The notes beneath the pieces were generated by a model that ran no database searches, was not told where the DNA came from, and saw only the letters and a program-made list of their open reading frames with translations. From an uncultured Rhodoblastus sp. (GTDB taxonomy: Bacteria > Pseudomonadota > Alphaproteobacteria > Rhizobiales > Beijerinckiaceae), in NCBI RefSeq assembly GCF_903903185.1, contig NZ_CAIUXT010000222.1, forward strand, positions 1 to 64,000: a DNA stretch of 64,000 nt. Reading direction: 5' to 3'. Of the stretch, positions 36,463-43,549 are shown piece by piece (within the stretch, counting starts at the first letter, position 1; the number at the start of each line of letters is the position of its first letter). A program made the position numbers and the translations under genes.

Positions 36463-36572
36463 GGCGTTCATCGTCAACGTCTGGTGTGCGTCCCGGGGCG
36501 CGTGCGGCTTGCGATGAAAGGTTGAAAAAGCCTTGGACGGATTTTGATGACCGATTTAGGGGGGTGGCCGCA
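36463..36572 (-). repeat. Diverged copy of leuA leader/promoter segment (copy 2)
   Basis: Parallel to 35601-35712 and in the same orientation. It keeps an ATG-AAC-GCC leader start at the matching position (ATG 36471-36473 region), but the frame that follows is only 14 codons, lacks the leucine run and no attenuator hairpin is present. It looks like a duplication relic or a different, non-leucine leader. Confidence 0.6.
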
Positions 36573-36593
36573 GGAGCGCCGCCACAAAAGGAA

Positions 36594-36613
36594 AGACCGC
36601 CTAGCAGCGGTCT
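36594..36613 (-). terminator. Terminator after second PEP-CTERM gene
   Basis: AGACCGC-N6-GCGGTCT forms a perfect 7-bp stem; on the minus strand TTCCTTTTG follows. It lies 26 bases after the stop codon of the PEP-CTERM gene. Confidence 0.65.
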
Positions 36614-36639
36614 CTCCATGGTTTGAAAGGTGCGAAAGA

Positions 36640-37209
36640 TCAGGCGGAAACCGAGGCGGCCTTGACTGACCGGCGATGGGCGGCAAAGCCGAACCCTGCG
36701 AAGCCGACGAGCATCATCGCCCAGGTCGACGGCTCGGGAACCCCGCTCACGCCATTATAAAAATTCGTGGAGCTTGGGTCCCCATTACCCGCCAGATACC
36801 TGAAGGTTTCGTTCGGGTTTTCGACAGCGCCATTGTATCCCAAGTTAAGAATCCCCGTATCGGCCAACGCTCCACCCCCGGGTAAGGACGTGAAGATCAG
36901 GTATCCGTGTGATCCTGCATTGTAAAAAAGCAGATTGTCGCTGATTGCTCCGCTTACATCTAGAATGTTGACGCCGCCAGCGTTGATGATTTCTGGAAGC
37001 GCGTAGGTCAGGACGTTGCCGGTAAATGTATTCGTCGGATCAGCGGCGAGGAACCCTGGATCGTTGACCACGGGGCCATAGAAGCCTCCGCTGAACACGG
37101 AATATGATCCGTTGCCATTTTCATCGAAATTGATCGTAAACTTGGCCTGCGCCGCGTTGGCCGCGACCATTGCCGCCGCGGCAACGAACAAACGAGAAAC
37201 ATTTTTCAT
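36640..37209 (-). CDS. PEP-CTERM sorting-domain secreted protein
   Basis: A 189-residue exported protein: signal peptide (LFVAAAAMVAANAAQA), a short beta-rich body (FDENGNGSYSVFSGGFYGPVV) and the sorting tail VPEPSTWAMMLVGFAGFGF followed by AAHRR. The tail is nearly identical to that of the protein at 15593-16402, but the bodies differ, so the two share only the export route. ATG 37209 follows GGGGAG by 7 bases. It stands alone between eroded DNA segments and has its own terminator. Confidence 0.9.
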   Translation of the reverse strand: MKNVSRLFVAAAAMVAANAAQAKFTINFDENGNGSYSVFSGGFYGPVVNDPGFLAADPTNTFTGNVLTYALPEIINAGGVNILDVSGAISDNLLFYNAGSHGYLIFTSLPGGGALADTGILNLGYNGAVENPNETFRYLAGNGDPSSTNFYNGVSGVPEPSTWAMMLVGFAGFGFAAHRRSVKAASVSA

Positions 37210-37793
37210 TGACGTTCTCCCCGAGGCAAACAAGTTCGACGAACCCTTTGACCCTGATTACCCTCCTTCAAGTTAAAATTTTTGTCAATATTTTAATATT
37301 TGAATACGCTTCAATGAGGTCTGACCGATGGTCGATTGCTAAGTCACTGTTCATGTTTACATAATTCTGACTTGGCGCAAATTGTCCATCACGCCATCAG
37401 CCAAGTTTATTTGCCCTTAAACGACGGTAACACTTGCCTTTTTTCCACTCCATCGAATTTCTTCCGTTGAAATTCTGATCCTGAAAGATGACCGACATGG
37501 CGGAAAAAATATTTTCCTTCCCCTTTCCCGAAATGCGAATTGCGTTGACGTTTCACCAAAATCCCGGCTGCAACAAATCGCCGCCAATGAACCCGGAGTT
37601 CGGGGACAGGAAACGAATTGCGCCCCCGATTGCCGCGCTCCACGCAATCGCATCCCGCCCCTTCGCCCGCACCAAAGCCAGCAGAGCAGTTTCAGCGACG
37701 GCCCGCTCGGGCGCCTCACTCCCCGCTCCCGGTCGCTGACCCGTTTGGTCCGCAAATTCAGATGATGGGCAAAAACCGCCGGCGCCCCGGCCT
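37210..37793. other. Intergenic region with AT-rich promoter zone and repeat
   Basis: The first 200 bases are markedly AT-rich and probably carry the promoter of the PEP-CTERM gene. From 37440 onward several overlapping short frames exist without recognisable products. A 56-base segment (37571-37626) is repeated at 39381-39436. Confidence 0.5.
37571..37626. repeat. Interspersed repeat, copy A
   Basis: Aligns without gaps to 39381-39436 at roughly three quarters identity, with conserved blocks CAACAAAT, GGGAC and GGAAACGAAT. On the minus strand both copies would read SFPVPE in the same frame, which suggests descent from one element. Confidence 0.6.
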
Positions 37794-37803
37794 TCATCGG
37801 TCT

Positions 37804-37832
37804 CTGGATTGCTTCGCTGCGCTCGCAATGAC
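37804..37832 (+). repeat. Short palindromic-family repeat (CTGGATTGCTTCGC type), copy 1
   Basis: The sequence begins CTGGATTGCTTCGC and ends GCTCGCAATGAC, a widespread intergenic repeat family. Copy 2 at 38052-38080 is in inverse orientation and copy 3 at 38413-38442 is direct. Confidence 0.85.
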
Positions 37833-38051
37833 GGTGGCCGGTTTTTGCCAAAATGCGTCAAGATCGAGCAGGGTCGCCTTGTCTAATGCAACGACGCGGT
37901 GCAGGCCAGCGCCCGTCTTGCGCAAGACTTCGAGGCGCCGGTTGCGATAACCCAACCTTGTCATGGCGTCCTGCATCCGTGATTTTTCCAGCACTCTCGT
38001 TCTGATCTCATACCCTTGCGACTGTTCAATTGTAGCGGAAATCCTGGCGCC

Positions 38052-38080
38052 GTCATTGCGAGCGCATCGAAGCAATCCAG
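38052..38080 (-). repeat. CTGGATTGCTTCGC-type repeat, copy 2 (inverted)
   Basis: Begins GTCATTGCGAGCGC and ends AGCAATCCAG, the inverse of copy 1. The 220 bases between copies 1 and 2 carry a frame of about 75 residues with no recognised family. Confidence 0.85.
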
Positions 38081-38090
38081 AACACCAAGG

Positions 38091-38382
38091 TCAATTGTTC
38101 AGGGTCTCATAGAGGTCCATCCAATTGGGGTTCATCGATTCGATCAGGAAGAGCTTCTTCTTTGCGGCTACCTGCCTTAATCTGTTTTTCGCGGGCGATA
38201 GCGTCGGCGATGGCGTCATAATATTCATAATCGACAAGCAGGGCGCAGCCGTAGCGTTTGTTGAATCCTTCGGTCAAGCCCTGCTTGTGCTTGAATATTC
38301 GCCGGGACAAGTCCGATGTGACGCCTGTGTAGAGGGCGGCGTTCCGGCGATTTGCGAGAATGTAGATGGCGGCCTGACGCAT
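38091..38382 (-). pseudogene. GIY-YIG nuclease family gene with frameshift
   Basis: The first 72 residues are a normal GIY-YIG domain of the short UPF0213/YhbQ-like type (AIYILANRRNAALYTGVTSDLSRR, then REKQIKAGSR). At CGC-AAA-GAA-GAA an extra A shifts the frame; the current product ends EEALPDRIDEPQLDGPL at 38107. Removing one A restores the family C-terminus, KKKLFLIESMNPNWMDLY ending at TGA 38091. The truncated form keeps the catalytic part, so activity cannot be excluded. Homopolymer position makes a sequencing error possible. Confidence 0.8.
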
Positions 38383-38412
38383 GTCGGCTCGGAAGGAATC
38401 CTTGGCCTTAAT

Positions 38413-38442
38413 CTGGATTGCTTCGCTGTCGCTCGCAATGAC
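38413..38442 (+). repeat. CTGGATTGCTTCGC-type repeat, copy 3
   Basis: Begins CTGGATTGCTTCGCTG and ends CGCTCGCAATGAC, with one extra base relative to copy 1. It lies between the GIY-YIG pseudogene start and the yefM fragment. Confidence 0.85.
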
Positions 38443-38496
38443 AGCCCTAAGGTAACGCTAAAACCCCGCGGCTGGCGCTACTCATCCTGGACTGTT

Positions 38497-38700
38497 TCAG
38501 CGTCCCTCGCCCTTGTCGAGTAATGCGATCGCGTCGCGCAGGCGCTCGGCGCCTTTTGGGCTGGCGAGCAGGTAGCGCGTTTCCTCGAACGAGGCGTAAT
38601 CTTCAGGAGACATCAGCACCGCCGCAGGCTTGCCCCGGTCGCGCGTGATGATGACCGGCTCATGATCGGCGTTCACCACGGCGACGGCCCGCGCCTGCAA
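38497..38700 (-). pseudogene. YefM antitoxin fragment
   Basis: Residues ADHEPVIITRDRGKPAAVLM, EDYASFEETRYLLASPKGAERL and ALLDKGEGR closely match the YefM protein at 35795-36241, but the first 20 residues of the family are missing and the frame stops at KGEGR, 12 residues early. No YoeB sequence follows. It directly abuts the stop codon of the YbhB gene, so this is a remnant of a second, decayed yefM-yoeB module. Confidence 0.75.
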
Positions 38701-38704
38701 CCAT

Positions 38705-39277
38705 CTAACGCTGCTCGAAGGTTCCGATCAGGGCGCCATGGGCAAGGATATTGGCGGCATTGGCCGCCAGAATGCCTTCCAGCTTTTCCGAACGGCCGCT
38801 TTTGGGCGGTTCCGACAGCGCCATCAGGTGGAAAAAATAGCGGTGCGGGCCGTGGCCGGGCACCGCGCGCGGTCCCCGATAGCCGCTGGGCCCAAATGTA
38901 TTGCGGCCATAGGGCGCGCCGGGTCCGGCTTCGGCCAGTTCTCCGGGTTCGAGCGAACGCCGTTCCGCCGGGATGCCGAGGGCGATCAGATGGACGAAAG
39001 GTCGCGGCAGTGGCGCGTCGGGGTCCTGGACAACGAGCAGATATCCCTTTGTTCCGGGTGGGACTCCGGTCCATTCGAGCGGCGGCGAGATGTTGTCGCC
39101 GAGGCCCTGCCCGGCCGCCTTCAGTGGGATGGGATCGCCCGGCGCAAACCATGGGCTGCGCAGGACAAGCGTCGCGGGCAGGCTCTTCAAGGCCGGATGA
39201 TTGACCGTCAGATGGCCGTCCCCGGCGCGGACGCCGGCCAACAGACCGCCAAGGAATCGCGTGATCTGCGCTTTCAT
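38705..39277 (-). CDS. YbhB/YbcL-family (PEBP, Raf-kinase-inhibitor-like) protein
   Basis: A 190-residue PEBP-fold protein. Family motifs are visible: DNISPPLEWTGVPPGTKGYLL, VQDPDAPLPRPFVHLIALGI and YGRNTFGPSGYRGP, then GPHRYFFHLMAL. Bacterial members bind phospholipid-like or anionic ligands; the physiological role is unclear. ATG 39277 is preceded by GGAGA. Its 3' end touches the yefM fragment, suggesting insertion or deletion there. Confidence 0.9.
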   Translation of the reverse strand: MKAQITRFLGGLLAGVRAGDGHLTVNHPALKSLPATLVLRSPWFAPGDPIPLKAAGQGLGDNISPPLEWTGVPPGTKGYLLVVQDPDAPLPRPFVHLIALGIPAERRSLEPGELAEAGPGAPYGRNTFGPSGYRGPRAVPGHGPHRYFFHLMALSEPPKSGRSEKLEGILAANAANILAHGALIGTFEQR

Positions 39278-39380
39278 GCATGTCTCCAACGGCGAAGGCG
39301 CCCCGCACAACGCCGATAGCGTGACTGTCGCCCGCACGGGCGCTGCGGATTACGGCCAAGCTCGAACGATGCCCCGTTTA

Positions 39381-39436
39381 CAACAAATGGCCGATGACGG
39401 CACGGGAATTCCGGGACTGGAAACGAATGGCGCCTG
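39381..39436. repeat. Interspersed repeat, copy B
   Basis: Partner of 37571-37626 in the same orientation. It sits in the 265-base gap between the YbhB and oleate hydratase genes, where no gene is recognised. Confidence 0.6.
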
Positions 39437-39542
39437 TCTCCCGCAACATCATGGAATCCGTCATGGTCAAGCCATTCGATCCGGCCCACGAATGCGCAAG
39501 TGCTTGCCGTCATGCCGAGCCATTCTGGCGGGCGCCGTCCCC

Positions 39543-41303
39543 TCAATCGGAAAAAAGCCCCAGCCCACGCAACAGATCGCCAACCACGGTCTTGTCAATC
39601 CGGTTCCCGACGAAATTGCGGATGACCGCGGGAACGGGATAGGGCTTGCCGTCGCGCAGCAGGGACGCAGCAGCGAGCAGTTTTCGCAGATCATAGGTCG
39701 AGTTGAACACTTCCGGCACGCCGCGTTCGACGTTCAGCAGGGTATAGACCGCCTCCATCGGCGTGCGGACCGAATATTCGGTGGTGAAAATGCAGTCGCG
39801 TTCCGCCGATTCGGCGAACTGGCCGATGAAGGCGAAATTGACCGCGCCGGCCGGGACCACGTCCGGCCGGTCGCCGGCCTGACGCGGCATGAAAAACGCC
39901 GTGACATAGGGCATCATGCAGGGGACCGTTCGCGCGCCCGTCGCCGCCAGTTCGGGAATTTTTTCGACCGGCGCGCCGAGGTGATAGAGCCATTCCTGTG
40001 TGATCTCCTCGCCCGTGCAGTCCTGCATCGGCTTTTTCACATAATCGCCGGGCCGGTCCACAAACAGCCCATAGACCCAGGAGACGATCTGGTCCTTCGG
40101 CTGCGCCTTGAAATGCGGCTGGCGGTTGACGGTCCAACTCAACAGCCAGCTTGAATCCTTCGCGGTGACGATGCCGCCGGAAACCACCTTGCCGCTGAAC
40201 GGATCGCGTTTGGTGATTTTCCGGATCAATTCAGGAATCCGCGCGTCGAGCGTGGTGACGGTGGCGGATTCCCATTTGGTTTGCGGAATATTTGCCCCGA
40301 AAACGTCGGGCCGGCCGAAAGCGGGGTCCCTGGCCGCGATGCGCCGCCATAAATCCCAGGCCGGCGCCGGTCCCTCATCGAGCCGGGCGGGCGTGTGGTG
40401 GTCGCCGCAATCGGAATTTTCCGTCAGCGAACCGATGGTGAGAAACACCAGATCGTCGGGGCCGAGATCGACCCCGCCGGCTTGCCCGTCGCGCAGCCAG
40501 TGGATGCGGGTCGCCTGCTTGCGTCCGGGCATTATGTCAAAATCGACATCGGTGACTTCGACGCCGAAGTCGAAGCGCACGCCCTTTTCCTCCAACCATT
40601 TGCGCAAAGGCAGGACCAAGGATTCATATTGATTGTAGCGGGTGAATTTCAGCGTCGAGAAATCGGGCATCCCGCCGATATGATGGATGAAGCGGTGCAG
40701 ATAGAGCTTCATCTCCAGAGCGGAGTGCCATTCTTCGAAGGCGAACATGGTCCGCCAATAGAGCCAGAAATTGCTGGCGAAGAAATCCAGCCCGAAAACT
40801 TCGTCGATGCGCTTGTTTTCCATCGACTTGCGCGAGGAGAGAAACAATTTGGTCAGTTCGCGGCTGGCCTTGCCGTTCAGCGTGAACATTCCGTCGGTAT
40901 GGGCGTCCTCGCCCCGGTTGACGGTGGCGCGCTGCAACGAAAAATTGGGATCGTCCTTGTTGAGCCAGTAAAATTCATCGAGAACGCTGGCGCCGTCGAT
41001 TTCGAGCGAAGGAATTGAGCGGAACAGGTCCCACAGGCATTCAAAACGGTCCTCCATCTCGCGCCCGCCGCGGATGACGAAGCCTTTTTCGCGGTCCTCG
41101 ATTCCGTCCAGCGCGCCGCCCGGAAGGCCGAGCCGTTCGACAATCGTAATCTTGTCGCCCGGCATCTGGGCGTCGCGGATCAGGAACGCCGCGCCCGCCA
41201 GCGCGGCGAGCCCCGAACCGACGAACCACGCGCTCTTGTTTTCGACGCCGTCGGGTTTTCGGGGGCGGGCGAAGGCCTCGTAATTGCCGCTGGCGTAATG
41301 CAT
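39543..41303 (-). CDS. ohyA: Oleate hydratase
   Basis: OhyA adds water to the 9-10 double bond of oleic acid to give 10-hydroxystearate, with FAD as a structural cofactor. The 586-residue protein has the N-terminal FAD-binding fold (SAWFVGSGLAALAGAAFLIRD), the conserved RGGREMEDRFECLWDLF segment, KLFLSSRKSMENKRID and the C-terminal NFAFIGQFAES. Length and motifs are complete. ATG 41303 was chosen; 9 further upstream codons are unlikely. It probably forms a single-gene unit and relates to detoxification of unsaturated fatty acids. Confidence 0.96.
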   Translation of the reverse strand: MHYASGNYEAFARPRKPDGVENKSAWFVGSGLAALAGAAFLIRDAQMPGDKITIVERLGLPGGALDGIEDREKGFVIRGGREMEDRFECLWDLFRSIPSLEIDGASVLDEFYWLNKDDPNFSLQRATVNRGEDAHTDGMFTLNGKASRELTKLFLSSRKSMENKRIDEVFGLDFFASNFWLYWRTMFAFEEWHSALEMKLYLHRFIHHIGGMPDFSTLKFTRYNQYESLVLPLRKWLEEKGVRFDFGVEVTDVDFDIMPGRKQATRIHWLRDGQAGGVDLGPDDLVFLTIGSLTENSDCGDHHTPARLDEGPAPAWDLWRRIAARDPAFGRPDVFGANIPQTKWESATVTTLDARIPELIRKITKRDPFSGKVVSGGIVTAKDSSWLLSWTVNRQPHFKAQPKDQIVSWVYGLFVDRPGDYVKKPMQDCTGEEITQEWLYHLGAPVEKIPELAATGARTVPCMMPYVTAFFMPRQAGDRPDVVPAGAVNFAFIGQFAESAERDCIFTTEYSVRTPMEAVYTLLNVERGVPEVFNSTYDLRKLLAAASLLRDGKPYPVPAVIRNFVGNRIDKTVVGDLLRGLGLFSD

Positions 41304-41397
41304 GGCGAGGTCCCTCTGTGAACGCTCCACCGCCTGAAGGCGGTCGCTTCGGGTTACGGCTGAAAGCCGGATCGAACAGCCCTCTGGGCCGATAAGC

Positions 41398-41822
41398 TAC
41401 ACGATCTTGAACCGATTATCCGGCGGCTCCGGCCTTTGGTCCTCAATATATTTTTTCCAGACTTCGTCGGTCACATTGCCGCTTGTCGGAACCCGGTAGC
41501 CCGCGCCCACAGGCGGCTGTCCCAGTAGCGTTTGCGAAGGGCTTGATATTCCGACAAAAGCCTTTGAGAGCTTTCCCCCTCAACGACTGCACGGGCCGAG
41601 AAACCGAAAGCTGAAGAGGAATGGAGATCAGCCTATCCAGGTGGTGGCGATGGGTCGCTCGGGCATGGTTCGTCATTTCATTCGTCCGGGCGATTTCTCG
41701 CAGCACTTCACGCGCACGCTCGCCCACGTCCCTAACCCACATTGGATACCGATTCGCGTGAACCGGACAATGTGGCGCTTGCAGTCCCATAAAGTGTGAA
41801 TGCCACGCTTGTCGTCCAGCAT
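41398..41822 (-). mobile_element. IS200/IS605-type transposase remnant with several frameshifts
   Basis: Pieces of an IS200-like TnpA appear in order but in different frames: [14 protein letters not shown] at the start (ATG 41822), then RDVGERAREVLREIARTNEM and ISIPLQLSVSRPVQSLRGK, then YQALRKRYWDSRLWAR, and after a one-base deletion GYRVPTSGNVTDEVWKKYIE ending at TAG 41398. The HUH motif region reads HRHHL instead of HVHLL. No terminal inverted repeats are expected for this family. At least three frameshifts make it inactive. Confidence 0.82.
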
Positions 41823-41973
41823 TCAGCCAGGATCGCATCCCGGTCGCCTGAAGGCGAGGGATTTACGGTTCCGCTATCGGGGACTTTAAACCAGCTTTTC
41901 AACATGTTGGCATCTATATCCGCCGATCGCGGGGTCTCGATCGAACATTCCGCAAGAATTTTTTCGGGCCGAT

Positions 41974-41999
41974 GTAACATTGCCCGGACCATAGACGAA
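41974..41999 (+). promoter_or_regulatory. SigF-type ECF promoter candidate for bufA-like gene
   Basis: GTAACA, 16 bases, then CGAA, 33 bases before the ATG of the DUF2282 gene. The Caulobacter SigF consensus is GTAACC-N16-CGAA, and SigF is known to control DUF2282/DoxX operons there. One mismatch; no sigF or anti-sigma gene is in this window. Confidence 0.5.
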
Positions 42000-42032
42000 A
42001 TGACCTGTACAATACACTTTCTGGAGTATCCC

Positions 42033-42326
42033 ATGTCAAAATTCAAGAATTCCCGCGATCTCGTGCTTGCCGGTTCGCTGATGGCCGCGATGGCCTCCTT
42101 CGCCTCCAGCATCCCGGCCAGCGCCGACGAGCCCAAGAACGAAAAATGCTTCGGCGTCGCCGTCAAGGGCATGAATAATTGCGCCGCAGGCGCCGGAACC
42201 ACCTGCGCCGGAACCTCGACGGTCGATTATCAGGGTAATGCCTGGATTTTCGTGCCAAAGGGCAAATGCACGACGATGAAGACCCCGGACGGCCGCCCCG
42301 GATCGCTGACGCCCAGCAAGTCCTGA
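42033..42326 (+). CDS. DUF2282 bufferin-like (BufA/GigA-type) periplasmic peptide
   Basis: A 97-residue precursor with a signal peptide ([20 protein letters not shown]) and a short mature part containing four cysteines (39, 50, 58, 79) in the family pattern [13 protein letters not shown]...TTCAG...VPKGKC. DUF2282 peptides (bufferins, BufA1) are modified by a DUF692/DUF2063 enzyme pair and help cells cope with copper or gold. CTGGAG precedes ATG 42033. A DoxX gene follows after 250 bases, but no DUF692 or DUF2063 gene is present here, so modification would need enzymes encoded elsewhere. Confidence 0.85.
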   Translation: MSKFKNSRDLVLAGSLMAAMASFASSIPASADEPKNEKCFGVAVKGMNNCAAGAGTTCAGTSTVDYQGNAWIFVPKGKCTTMKTPDGRPGSLTPSKS

Positions 42327-42578
42327 TTTCGCGCGGTTTCTGAACGGGGATTCTTCCGCTGCGGGCGATTCGAAGGCGGAAAAGCCGGTCGTCGGCTTTT
42401 TTCGAAATCCATTGCGAAAACCACATGGGCTCCGGCGCTCCCTTGCATCGCCGACTCTCCGCCCCAAGGCGCGGCGATCCCCTTGCATGCTTTCCGTCTG
42501 TCGCCGGGAACGCCGGATAAACGCAACGCGTCCAGCGCGATTCCTTAATTCACCTGAAACGAGAAGCGGAAGCAAACC

Positions 42579-43091
42579 ATGACCCATATCGCTGATGATT
42601 TTGCCGCGCCGACCCAGATTGGCGCCAATCTCGAAAAACTGCGGTTCTGGGGCGCGGCCCTTTCCCAACTGCTGTTGCGGATTGCGATCGCCGTGCCGTT
42701 TTTCAGGTCCGGTCTGACCAAATGGGACGGCTTTCTGCGGCTTAACGAATCGACGGACACGCTGTTCGCCGAGGAATTCAAATTGCATCTTTTTGGCGCG
42801 GAATATGCGTATCCCGCCCCGCACGTGATGGCGTTGATCTCCGGTTCGCTGGAGATCGCCATGCCCATCCTGCTGGTGCTGGGATTGGGGACGCGGCTTG
42901 CGGCGCTCGTCATCATCGGCATGACGGCCGTGATCCAGCTCACCGTGCCAGAAGGCTGGGCCAATTTTCATCTTCTGTGGGCGGCGACCGCTTTGGCCAT
43001 CGTCGTCCACGGCCCCGGCGCGATCTCGCTCGACGCCGCGATCTGGCGCTTTTTTGGCCGCGCCCATTCCGAGCGCTTCCTCAAATCCTGA
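42579..43091 (+). CDS. DoxX-family membrane protein
   Basis: A 170-residue inner-membrane protein with four helices and the DoxX signatures LLLRIAIAVPFFRSGLTKWDGF and LEIAMPILLVLGLGTRLAALV. In Caulobacter a DoxX protein is the last gene (gigD) of the DUF2282-DUF692-DUF2063-DoxX operon; here it follows the DUF2282 gene directly. The 250-base gap holds no gene or obvious terminator, so co-transcription is possible. Its biochemical role is unknown. Confidence 0.88.
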   Translation: MTHIADDFAAPTQIGANLEKLRFWGAALSQLLLRIAIAVPFFRSGLTKWDGFLRLNESTDTLFAEEFKLHLFGAEYAYPAPHVMALISGSLEIAMPILLVLGLGTRLAALVIIGMTAVIQLTVPEGWANFHLLWAATALAIVVHGPGAISLDAAIWRFFGRAHSERFLKS

Positions 43092-43549
43092 AGCTCGGCG
43101 CCGCGCCCGGCTGAGGCGAAGCTCCGTCAGGTCTCGCCCATTCGCCGTCCAGAATATTTTTCCTGGCCTGAACGAGGAATGCTTGCCGGCCCATGACCCT
43201 TATTGTCGCCTCGGTGACAAAAACGCTCGATGTCCTCTCGACACTGCCGGAGCGCGTTGGTGAATGGCGCGTCGAAATGTAAGTCGGCGCATGGACCCGG
43301 CGCGGAAAAGTCAAGCGCCCATCGCGGATTTTGGCGCTGACCGACCTTGACGCCCTTCCGAAATGCGCGGGCCATTGAAGGCCGGGCATATAGCCCCTCG
43401 ATAGCGCGCCATCGCGGCCGCGCGCCGCGCGCCGCGCATCGTCGAGGTTCCGATTCCCGGCCAATCCGCTCGCGACGCCGCGGCTTGCATTGCGCCGGCG
43501 ACCGTGGAAAGAGGCGGGTCGGACCGATCGCGCTCAAGGACCTCTTGTT
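43092..43549. other. Intergenic region, no gene recognised
   Basis: About 460 bases between doxX and the SohB gene. Frames on both strands are open because of high GC but none resembles a protein. It should include the promoter of the protease gene. Confidence 0.4.

Noticed and set aside
39274-39546. 90-codon minus-strand frame between YbhB and oleate hydratase
   Set aside because: Part of it lies over the interspersed repeat and no family signature is visible.
41443-41838. Apparent intact 131-codon gene
   Set aside because: It is one frame through a decayed IS200-like transposase; the family sequence switches frame several times.
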